Origin: Corynebacterium resistens DSM 45100
GTDB lineage: Bacteria; Actinomycetota; Actinomycetes; Mycobacteriales; Mycobacteriaceae
NCBI RefSeq assembly: GCF_000177535.2
Contig: NC_015673.1
Location: forward strand, 1,240,001-1,304,000
DNA: 64,000 bases
Direction: 5' to 3'
The translations under genes and the position numbers were made by a program. Shown here one piece after another: positions 37,545 through 44,497 of the stretch. The stretch's first letter is position 1, and each line of letters opens with the position of its first letter. The notes beneath the pieces were generated by a model. It was not told where the DNA came from, did no database searches, and saw nothing but the letters and a program-made list of their open reading frames with translations.

Positions 37545-38664
37545 TCTGTCCTGTATTAAGGTCATCGAGGTCGATGGGCTTTTTTGCCTGTGCGTTGGCA
37601 GCGGCGACCGCTTCTCGGATTTCTGGTGCGGACTCGGTGGAGAACCAATCTTCCGTGGAATCCGCTTGAGATTGTTCGCGGTCGGAATCTGTAACCGGGG
37701 TGGGCTCGTAACGGAAGACACCGTCATCCTCTTGCTTGCCCAGTGCCTTGGCAAATTGCTCCAAAGAATCGCCAAACTGCATTGGCACTAACCATGTCTT
37801 ATTAGAGTCGCCCTTGGCCATTTCCGGCAGCTTTTCGAGGTACTGATAAGCCAGAACTTCTGGTGTGACTTGAGCCGATTTAATGGCGGCATTGACCTTT
37901 TGGATTGCCCGCGCCTCACCTTGTGCCTTCAGGAAGCGTGCGGCTCGATCACCTTCCGCTCGCAGGATTTTAGCCTGTCGCTCGGCCTCAGCAGCCAGGA
38001 TGTTAGCGTGCTTCTCACCCTCAGCTGCTAGGATTCGCGCTTGTTTTTCACCTTCCGCCGTCTTCACGGAAGACTCGCGCCGTCCCTCCGCTTGTAGAAT
38101 CATGGCGCGCTTTTCTCGATCGGCCTTCATCTGCATTTCCATGGACTGCTGAATGGACGGTGGCGGATCAATTGCCTTAAGTTCCACACGGGCGATCCGC
38201 AAACCCCAGCGGGTTGTGGCTGCATCGAGCTCGCCACGCAGGCGACGGTTAATCACTTCGCGGGAGGTCAGGGTTTCTTCCAGTGTCATACCACCAACGA
38301 CATCACGGAGGGTCGCTGTGGAAATTTGTTCCACACCCACGATGTAATTGTTGACACCATAGATAGCCATGGCGGCGTCATTAATCTGGAAGGTGACCAC
38401 AGTATCGATGGCGACAGTGAGGTTATCCTGCGTAATAACCGCTTGAGGTGGGAAGGAAACAACCTGTTCGCGGGTATCAACACGGGCTCGAATCTTGTCA
38501 ACGAAGGGGACGAGGAAAGTCAACCCTCCACTTACGGTGCGTGTATAGGTACCTAGGCGCTCAATGACAGCGGCTTCACCCTGTGGAATCAAAGCGATGG
38601 CTTTGATGACAAGGACGAGCACCAAGATCATCAGCACTAGGACAAAAATGCCAGGTGTAGACAT
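37444..38664 (-). CDS. SPFH/band 7 (stomatin-like) membrane protein
   Basis: 406 residues: an N-terminal membrane helix (GIFVLVLMILVLVLVIKAIA), the SPFH domain (about 25-195, VIERLGTYTRTVSGGLTFLV; DVVGGMTLEETLTSREVINR), and a long coiled coil made of repeats EGEKQARILAAEGEKHANIL (about 195-265). The tail from about 330 is disordered, Pro/Gln-rich (ending PPATPPQPNAGS). These proteins form oligomeric scaffolds in membrane microdomains. It forms a pair with the NfeD-like gene 3 bases upstream, as in Rv1488/Rv1487. The disordered tail is coded antisense to the HTH gene. Confidence 0.92.
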   Translation of the reverse strand: MSTPGIFVLVLMILVLVLVIKAIALIPQGEAAVIERLGTYTRTVSGGLTFLVPFVDKIRARVDTREQVVSFPPQAVITQDNLTVAIDTVVTFQINDAAMAIYGVNNYIVGVEQISTATLRDVVGGMTLEETLTSREVINRRLRGELDAATTRWGLRIARVELKAIDPPPSIQQSMEMQMKADREKRAMILQAEGRRESSVKTAEGEKQARILAAEGEKHANILAAEAERQAKILRAEGDRAARFLKAQGEARAIQKVNAAIKSAQVTPEVLAYQYLEKLPEMAKGDSNKTWLVPMQFGDSLEQFAKALGKQEDDGVFRYEPTPVTDSDREQSQADSTEDWFSTESAPEIREAVAAANAQAKKPIDLDDLNTGQISPSAHQPEQAYGQPGSNPTAPPATPPQPNAGS

Positions 38665-38667
38665 GGT

Positions 38668-39108
38668 TTAAGGGCCTTTCCAAACTACGGCGGTGGTGCC
38701 GTCGATCTTCAAAACTTCGACCTCATCGCCTTCTAAGAAGCTCTCCCCTGGGTGAGCCACTCGCGCAGACCAGAGTTCGCCATCTAACCGAACCATTCCT
38801 CCGCGCCCTGTGGAGGTGGGCAGAGCTTCAACAACCGTAGCTTTTTTACCTTCAAGGCTCCGGTAATCGAAGCGATTAGTCTGTTGGGTCCGCAGCATTC
38901 TCTTCCGCAAGAAGGGGCGAATGAGAAGAAGGGTAAGCAGCGAGGATAATGCGAATACCCCTACTTCGGCCCATACCGGAATTCCCACTGTGGCAACTCC
39001 AGCGGTGACTAAGGCTGCAGTAGCCAGCATTAACAGCGAGAAATCCATCGTCGCGAATTCCGCTAAGGCGAGTACCCCAGCGCCGATTAACCAAATGATG
39101 GGACCCAT
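38668..39108 (-). CDS. NfeD-like membrane protein, partner of the SPFH protein
   Basis: 146 residues: two or three membrane helices (MGPIIWLIGAGVLALAEFAT; SLLMLATAALVTAGVATVGI; VFALSSLLTLLLIRPFL) then a soluble OB-fold domain (LEGKKATVVEALPTSTGRGG; LDGELWSARVAH). NfeD proteins bind SPFH oligomers. The short form without a protease domain is as in mycobacteria. I chose the ATG at 39108 at the first helix; an ATG at 39138 adds MSCAFFIIEC and cannot be excluded. Confidence 0.9.
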   Translation of the reverse strand: MGPIIWLIGAGVLALAEFATMDFSLLMLATAALVTAGVATVGIPVWAEVGVFALSSLLTLLLIRPFLRKRMLRTQQTNRFDYRSLEGKKATVVEALPTSTGRGGMVRLDGELWSARVAHPGESFLEGDEVEVLKIDGTTAVVWKGP

Positions 39109-39150
39109 ACACTCGATGATAAAGAACGCGCAAGACATCCGCGCCCAAAC

Positions 39151-39211
39151 GTGTCGGGGCGACGTTCGGGCACCCCTAGCCCCAGCACCCTTGGGAATCT
39201 CTCCCCGGCTG
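39151..39211 (-). other. Long GC-rich hairpin between DUF3097 gene and nfeD
   Basis: GTGTCGGGG (39151-39159 region) and CCCCGGCTGACAC pair, with CCCC and GACAC arms separated by a four-base bulge and a large GC-rich loop. It may end the DUF3097 transcript, but no T-run follows. Confidence 0.3.
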
Positions 39212-39247
39212 ACACATCAGAGTTAGCCTCTTCCCAGCGAGGAGCGC

Positions 39248-40087
39248 TTAATCCCCGACAGTCACAAAATCGATGAGCCTTTCTACGGCACCAATGAGTG
39301 TGTAATCGAGATCCCGGAATGTTGATACCGAAGAATAGACTTTCCTCCAGCCGTCTCTAGGGTCTCCCCAACCGAGTTCCTGGCACACACCCGTTTTCCA
39401 ATCTTGCCCTCGAGGCACTTTCGGCCACGCAGAGATGCCAACACTTGCAGGCTTGACGGCCTCCCAGATATCGATATAGGGATGCCCTGTGACCATAACG
39501 TGAGGGCCAAGACCTTCAGTCAACCGCGCCTCCTTAGTCCCTTCAATGAGGTGATCGGCCAAGACACCAACGCGACGGTGAGCGCTTGGCCCAAACTCGG
39601 CCAACTTTTCCGGAAGATTATCGAGCCCTTCAAGATACTCCACAACGACCCCCTCCACACGCAGATCATGGCCCCACACGCGTTCAACAATTGCCGCATC
39701 GTGAATACCCTCAACCCAGATTCGGGACGGAGCCGCAACCTTAGCTTGCACTCCTTCCACGCGCCGAGAGCCGGAATTGGACATCTGCTGCTTAGGTGGC
39801 AATAAGGACGGGTCGACAAAACGCTGGAGGGAAACCCGGTTGCCTTCAAGAAGGAAAGCACCTTCGCGAAGTTTGAACAACCGGGTTTTTCCGTAGCGAT
39901 CCTCTAAACGAATGAAATCGCCCTCGGCAGTTTTCTCCCCGCCCACAACGGCACCCACGAAGTCATCACTTATGACCTCGACTACCATGCCAAGTTCAGG
40001 CTTGATCGAGGGGTATTGGGGCGACTGGGACCGCGAGTGGCCTTTAAGTATGTCGCCTCCGTAGGGATCACGGTAATTGAAGCTCAT
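39248..40087 (-). CDS. DUF3097 family protein
   Basis: 279 residues, soluble. Family landmarks: GMVVEVISDDFVGAVVGGEK near the start, RYGKTRLFKLREGAFLLEGN, then IWVEGIHDAAIVERVWGHDL (a Toprim-like EGxxD region), RVGVLADHLIEGTKEARLTE, VMVTGHPYIDIWEAVKP. The EGIHDA and DHLIEGTKE pattern resembles a Toprim-like nucleotide-binding domain, so nucleic acid or nucleotide binding is plausible; function is not established. ATG at 40087 has AAGGTGGGG upstream. Divergent from the next gene by 25 bases. Confidence 0.85.
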   Translation of the reverse strand: MSFNYRDPYGGDILKGHSRSQSPQYPSIKPELGMVVEVISDDFVGAVVGGEKTAEGDFIRLEDRYGKTRLFKLREGAFLLEGNRVSLQRFVDPSLLPPKQQMSNSGSRRVEGVQAKVAAPSRIWVEGIHDAAIVERVWGHDLRVEGVVVEYLEGLDNLPEKLAEFGPSAHRRVGVLADHLIEGTKEARLTEGLGPHVMVTGHPYIDIWEAVKPASVGISAWPKVPRGQDWKTGVCQELGWGDPRDGWRKVYSSVSTFRDLDYTLIGAVERLIDFVTVGD

Positions 40088-40112
40088 GGCACCCCACCTT
40101 AAGCTAAGAGGA

Positions 40113-40973
40113 ATGAATACTTCGAACACAGCCGTCCTACGCTCGCAGCTGTGGTCCCCCGTTCAAAACACCGCTTTGTGGTTGGGTTGGTGGTTACATG
40201 ATGTGATCAGCACCGATGAGGTGATCGACGCTTTTCACACAGTGCAGGGCAAGCATCATCGCCTTGTCTTCGACGCCACCAGTTCCCCCTCCACGCCGTC
40301 TGCGCAAGAAGGTGATGAGCGATACGGGTTGATTGAGCTACTGCGCTACGCCCGGCAGGTAACGCAATCCGCAGGCGTGGAATTGGAAGATCGCCCATTG
40401 ATTACGCTCGTACTCGCTGGACCGGGGGACGTGCCACAGTTGCCAGCTAATACGGCTGCTGCTCGGGAAGTCATGAAAGTCGGAGCCGGGATAGCCATCG
40501 CGGATGGCGATCCTGAGATTACCCACGTCGTCATTCCCAAGGTTATCGACACCAGTTTGATCGAATGGACGTGGTACACAGCCCACGGACCAATTCCTCC
40601 ACTGCACGTGTTCGGACCGGGTGAGGCTGATGCCGGATTGCGCGAGGCGTCAGATAAAGCAGCGCGCCTGATCGAAGCGCGTGGATCCCATCAAGGCCGC
40701 CACAATACGGGCTGCAGGAGAAAAGCTGAGATGGCGCGATTGGCAGTGGGAACTCTGAGTGATGCTTTCGGATTGCCAGGTTTGCCCGTTGGCGTGCCAA
40801 ACCGAGCGGCGCAGCTGATGGCCAGGGCTGACGCTGTGGCGGCTATTATCGCGGTTACCCAGAGCAGTGAAGTGGGGGCAGGACTCGATGCTGAGCTGTT
40901 TCCACTGTTGCGGGCAGTAAGACAGGCCAGGATGGTTGCGGTTGACTACGCGATGCGAGAGTTAGTCCGTTAG
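40113..40973 (+). CDS. Protein of unknown function
   Basis: 286 residues, no family recognised. No signal peptide or membrane helix. Notable parts: NTALWLGWWLHDVISTDEVI, a middle alpha/beta region (RPLITLVLAGPGDVPQLPAN; ITHVVIPKVIDTSLIEWTWY), then a helical C-terminal region (RAAQLMARADAVAAIIAVTQ). ATG at 40113 with AAGAGGA upstream; the ORF extends to 40077 but that would overlap the DUF3097 start. The two genes share a 25-base divergent spacer, so a functional link is possible. Followed by a strong hairpin at 41052. Confidence 0.75.
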   Translation: MNTSNTAVLRSQLWSPVQNTALWLGWWLHDVISTDEVIDAFHTVQGKHHRLVFDATSSPSTPSAQEGDERYGLIELLRYARQVTQSAGVELEDRPLITLVLAGPGDVPQLPANTAAAREVMKVGAGIAIADGDPEITHVVIPKVIDTSLIEWTWYTAHGPIPPLHVFGPGEADAGLREASDKAARLIEARGSHQGRHNTGCRRKAEMARLAVGTLSDAFGLPGLPVGVPNRAAQLMARADAVAAIIAVTQSSEVGAGLDAELFPLLRAVRQARMVAVDYAMRELVR

Positions 40974-41051
40974 CTATGCGCTGGCGTTAGATCCACATTT
41001 TTTAATGCTTCGAGCCACGTGTTTCGGGACTTCCTGCCAAAAAGTCAAAAG

Positions 41052-41096
41052 GTCAAGGTTTAAGGCTTGATACTGAATCAACCCTTAAACCTTGAC
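41052..41096. terminator. 45-base, 19-bp inverted repeat between convergent genes
   Basis: Arm GTCAAGGTTTAAGG (41052-41065) pairs perfectly with CCTTAAACCTTGAC (41083-41096). Inside, TTGAT and ATCAA extend the stem past one C-C mismatch, with the five-base loop ACTGA. On the minus strand it is followed by CTTTTGACTTTTTGG, so it can end the NlpC/P60 transcript; it may act in both directions. Confidence 0.7.
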
Positions 41097-41164
41097 TACA
41101 GTTCGGGCTGCCAGCACTGAAGGTTTGATCTGCCAGCATTGAAAGTAAAGATGTCTTCCTAAAC

Positions 41165-43180
41165 TCACTCAATCATTCGGACTGCCATGGGCTCGATTCC
41201 TGCCCAGCGAACATCGGAGACTTTAACCACATCTCCGGACTGCGGAGCTTCCAGCATCTTGTTATCGCCAAGATATAGCGCTACGTGTTGAGAACCGCCC
41301 GCGCCCCAGAAGAGCATGTCGCCTCGTTTGGCTTCATTCACCGGAACCTGGCGACCTGCCGTGTACTGGTAGCCCGAGTAGTGTTCGAGCTTGATGCCCA
41401 CAGCTGCGAAGGCGTACATCATGAGGCCCGAGCAATCGAAGCCAACCTTGGCATAGTCACCGTAGCTATCTGCCACGCCGCCGTCACGGACGCCCAACGT
41501 TGGGCCATGGTGGTTGCCACCGCCCCAAGCGTAAGTCACACCCATTTGGCTTTCGGCGCGCTTGATGACTCGTTCAATCTTCTCCTCGGCTGTACCGGAA
41601 GTATCCACGGAATCATCGGCATTGCCTTGAGACTCACCAGGCTTCAGACCGGGAATCGTGCCATCGGTTATGCCCGGAATCTCTGGAACGGCTGGCGTGC
41701 TTGGCTGCTCGGAGGTCTGGTTTCCTGGACCCTGAGTTTCCGCGTTCTCTGGTGCTTGAGGTGAAGTTGGTGCTGCTTGATCAGTAGCTGGGGTCGTGGA
41801 TCCTTGTTGGGCGTTCTGCACCCGCTTCAGGTGCTCGTCGTAGGACTTCCCGGCAGAGTCACGACCGGCATTTAGCGCAGCTTGTAGTGCAGCATTGCGA
41901 TCGCCACTTTGGCTATAGTTTCCAAAGCCCGCCATCAAGGCACTCTGACCAGCCTTTAGAAGACCGTTAATAGCTTGTTGGCGCTGATCATCACCCGAGG
42001 AATTAGCCGCAAAGTTATCTGGGATCTTTGGCAGCTCCGGCAACGTAGAACCTGCAGGTGCTCCTGCGTTTGGTCCTTCAGTATTAGCAGGTGCTCCTGC
42101 GTTTGTCCCTTCAGTATTTGTCGGAGGGGTTGGTGCGGATTGATCCTCAGGTGTTGTGGTTTCGCCAGCATAGCCATCTACACCTGCTGGAGCCTGTGGG
42201 GAAGCCTCAGTAGTTTTCGGGGCCTGCTCATTTGTAGTGCCGCTTGGCGATTCCTGTTGTTGGGTTTCTTTTGGGGCTACCGCGGACTTCGTGGATTCGG
42301 AAGGCTGCGTGGAAGCAGACTTACCACGATTAGATTCATCGTTGGAGGTAGTTTTCGCGGGTTTCACGCCGTTGGCTGCTGCTTCGGCTACCTTGCGCTT
42401 TTCCCAACTCGAGGCATTCGGCTTGGTATTCGCCAAAGTGTCGACGGCCGATCGCGCTGCACGTAGCTTGGCTTGGGCCTGTTTTTGCTGGTCCAGGAGT
42501 TTGTTAAGCAATTGCTGCTTCTGGCGCAGCATGGACTGCGAGCGAACCATCGCGTCCGCAGCTGCCTTGTGAGCTTGAACGGCTGCGTGCAAAGCGCGGT
42601 TGGCTGTGTCACGGTTAAGGCGCAGTCCTGATTCATGGTTCGCGCTTTGGGTACGAGCCAAGTCCAAGCGGTCAACCTTGGCGCGCTGCTTATCCGCAGC
42701 TAGTCGAATATAGGTCGAACGGTCCAGCGCAGCGGAAGCAGAATCCTCTCCGGCGGCCATTGGAATCGGCGAAGCGTCGCCACCCTGGCTGTAGGCAGAT
42801 CGCGCAATGTCATCCAATTTGCCTTGAGCGCTGGTTACTTCCTTGTCTGATGCTTTCAGGCGATCACGAGCGCTAACAACATCGTTCTGCGCTTTCTGGG
42901 CATCACTTTGGGCGCGACTTAAATCGACGCGTGCCTTGTTGGCGGACTCGCGCAAGCCACCGAGCTCCAATTGGAGATTAGAAACTTCCTTCTCCGTCTC
43001 TGAGGCCTTGCCCACCAAATCAGCAAGGTATCCCTCAACCGAGACGTCCTCTTCTGCCTTTACTGGGTGTGCACCCGTTTGGAACGCGATACCAGCGGTG
43101 ACGGCAAAAGCTAACAGGGCTCGACTCGACCGACCGATCGTCGTAGCCGCGTGACGGCGACTCAAAGGACGGTGATTCAT
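41165..43180 (-). CDS. NlpC/P60 peptidoglycan endopeptidase (RipA type)
   Basis: Secreted D,L-endopeptidase acting on cell-wall peptide stems, typically in daughter-cell separation. 671 residues: signal peptide (about 1-42, AHPVKA end), coiled coil with heptad repeats (about 50-250), long Pro/Gln/Thr/Ser-rich linker (about 255-540), NlpC/P60 domain from about 545. Catalytic Cys583 in GFDCSGLMM, His632 in QHVALYLGD. ATG at 43180 has AGGAG; upstream readings lack sense. Same position relative to acn as in C. glutamicum and as ripA in M. tuberculosis. A long leader lies upstream. Confidence 0.93.
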   Translation of the reverse strand: MNHRPLSRRHAATTIGRSSRALLAFAVTAGIAFQTGAHPVKAEEDVSVEGYLADLVGKASETEKEVSNLQLELGGLRESANKARVDLSRAQSDAQKAQNDVVSARDRLKASDKEVTSAQGKLDDIARSAYSQGGDASPIPMAAGEDSASAALDRSTYIRLAADKQRAKVDRLDLARTQSANHESGLRLNRDTANRALHAAVQAHKAAADAMVRSQSMLRQKQQLLNKLLDQQKQAQAKLRAARSAVDTLANTKPNASSWEKRKVAEAAANGVKPAKTTSNDESNRGKSASTQPSESTKSAVAPKETQQQESPSGTTNEQAPKTTEASPQAPAGVDGYAGETTTPEDQSAPTPPTNTEGTNAGAPANTEGPNAGAPAGSTLPELPKIPDNFAANSSGDDQRQQAINGLLKAGQSALMAGFGNYSQSGDRNAALQAALNAGRDSAGKSYDEHLKRVQNAQQGSTTPATDQAAPTSPQAPENAETQGPGNQTSEQPSTPAVPEIPGITDGTIPGLKPGESQGNADDSVDTSGTAEEKIERVIKRAESQMGVTYAWGGGNHHGPTLGVRDGGVADSYGDYAKVGFDCSGLMMYAFAAVGIKLEHYSGYQYTAGRQVPVNEAKRGDMLFWGAGGSQHVALYLGDNKMLEAPQSGDVVKVSDVRWAGIEPMAVRMIE

Positions 43181-43348
43181 GCTTGTTTTCTCCTGGACTG
43201 CTTTACAGAACAATTCGGTGCCAGCGGTTAGGTCGCGTCCCGGTCCGGCTGTACGCACTTCCCCATGCGAACAGTCCCGGTCCCGAAATTGAGCGAACAT
43301 CTCGTTACACTCCCGACCGCCGCTATCTCCGCGGGGCAAAGCCTTTGA

Positions 43349-43398
43349 GAGTCACGAGACGCAACCGCCGTTCGAGTTGCGTGTCGTGGCTGTGACTC
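43349..43398 (-). other. Bulged stem-loop in the NlpC/P60 leader
   Basis: GAGTCAC-GAGACGCAAC (43349-43365) pairs with the segment ending GTGACTC (43376-43398). There are 7 bp, a six-base bulge, then 9 of 10 bp and a ten-base loop. It lies about 170-220 bases before the start codon. Confidence 0.5.
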
Positions 43399-43560
43399 GC
43401 TGTCGCAGCTTCAAACAGTCGTTGAGGTAAAGCTGTTAACTCTGACGCAGCCGAGCAACGCTTGGGCTCAAAATAAACTCTTGAGTCGATTTTGATATCA
43501 AGCCGTTACAAAAGCTGACTCAAGGAACACTAGGAGACTTTCAAACGTTTGGTGAAGTTT

Positions 43561-43578
43561 TGTCACACTTGTAACAAA
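43561..43578. promoter_or_regulatory. Direct repeats TTGTCACAC/TTGTAACAA, candidate MtrA-type site
   Basis: Two adjacent 9-base repeats share TTGT-ACA. The MtrAB system controls cell-wall hydrolase genes in corynebacteria and mycobacteria and recognises GTCACA/GTAACA-type direct repeats, so this is a possible site. Assigned by eye. Confidence 0.35.
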
Positions 43579-43706
43579 GACAACACCAGTAAAGAATCGG
43601 GTGAGGTTGCTAATGACCTGCAGAAATAACTAAAAAACCGGAAATGGTGATTTATGTCACATTTTTTGAGCGGTCCGGCGTGTTGCTTGAAAACCGCGAT
43701 GGTTAA

Positions 43707-43727
43707 CCAAAACTTCTAGAGTTTTGG
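43707..43727 (-). terminator. Hairpin after the DUF6676 gene
   Basis: CCAAAACT (43707-43714) and AGTTTTGG (43720-43727) form a perfect 8-bp stem with a five-base loop, 19 bases after the stop. Weak T content after it. Confidence 0.4.
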
Positions 43728-43745
43728 GTCAGGTGAGTCAAGTAT

Positions 43746-44249
43746 CTAGGCCTGACCAATCGAAGTTAAAGTCCGGACTGCAAGGGCAGCGACGGCAACA
43801 CTGAGTACGAGCGCAATCAAGCCTCCAATATTGACTGTTGCCTCGGGGGCTCGGTGATGATCGAGTGCCTGAATGTAGGTTTGGAGTCCAGTTGCGGCAC
43901 CACCTTTGGACGCGAGATGACTATTGGACTCAAGGTTGTAGCGAGAGAACCCGTCAGCTACCGCTGCTGTCCCGCTTGGCGATCGGACAATAACGGTGTT
44001 GGCGTTCGATTCGTCCTTGATTCGTTGCGCTACGTCACGCATTCCCGTCCCGCTCAAGGACTGTTCGATCAACACAACCTTCAGCTTGCCGAATTTTTCC
44101 TTCGCTTCCCCGTGCTCTGCGTTGTCGATGATTCCTTCGAGCTCCCGTTGGCTGATCTTGTTGGCCCGTGGGAACTTCGGGTCCACGTAGATCGCGGCGT
44201 CGGAAAGAGAGGCCACAATCGAGTCGATGTCGACGTTGGAAGGAATCAT
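43746..44249 (-). CDS. Rv1476-like membrane protein (DUF6676)
   Basis: 167 residues: a soluble N-terminal alpha/beta domain (DIDSIVASLSDAAIYVDPKF; KLKVVLIEQSLSGTGMRDVA; NTVIVRSPSGTAAVADG) and one C-terminal membrane helix (IGGLIALVLSVAVAALAVRT). Tail-anchored topology with the domain probably cytoplasmic or extracytoplasmic depending on insertion; no signal peptide. Position between acn and the RipA-type gene matches Rv1476. Related to TPM-type domains by general layout only. Function unknown. Confidence 0.82.
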   Translation of the reverse strand: MIPSNVDIDSIVASLSDAAIYVDPKFPRANKISQRELEGIIDNAEHGEAKEKFGKLKVVLIEQSLSGTGMRDVAQRIKDESNANTVIVRSPSGTAAVADGFSRYNLESNSHLASKGGAATGLQTYIQALDHHRAPEATVNIGGLIALVLSVAVAALAVRTLTSIGQA

Positions 44250-44319
44250 GCTCTTGTTTCTAACATCACCTCCCCATTTGGGGTGGCTCTGACACGCGAG
44301 CGGTCTGGCGATTCCCGAG

Positions 44320-44335
44320 CAATACGATCGTACTG
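44320..44335. promoter_or_regulatory. AcnR operator upstream of acn
   Basis: CAATACGATCGTACTG is an imperfect palindrome (CAATAC-GATC-GTACTG). It matches the AcnR site described in C. glutamicum (CAGAAC-N4-GTACTG type) at nearly every fixed position. It lies 162 bases before the acn start, in the 248-base acn upstream region. Confidence 0.75.
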
Positions 44336-44497
44336 TTAGGGTTAAGGCTGACGTTGCGGGGAAAATGCTGCCACAATGGAGTGTGAAGCTTCCGCGCCGC
44401 GTCTTTGACGATTACTCGGTCCACGAGGCATGCATTAAGTGACGAATGCCTTCGCGGTAGCGACCAAAACGACTAGAGAAGAACTCAGGAGCTTATT

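Larger units (their letters stand above)
43181..43745. promoter_or_regulatory. 565-base non-coding region upstream of the NlpC/P60 gene
   Basis: No gene. It holds the leader and promoter of the NlpC/P60 gene: a strong bulged hairpin at 43349-43398, AT-rich stretches around 43470-43640, a pair of 9-base direct repeats at 43561-43578, and at its right end a small hairpin after the DUF6676 gene. I looked for the c-di-AMP (ydaO) riboswitch core known upstream of other cell-wall hydrolase genes and did not find it. Confidence 0.6.

Noticed and set aside
43181..43600. c-di-AMP (ydaO) riboswitch in the NlpC/P60 leader
   Set aside because: The conserved core segments of that riboswitch are not present on the minus strand.
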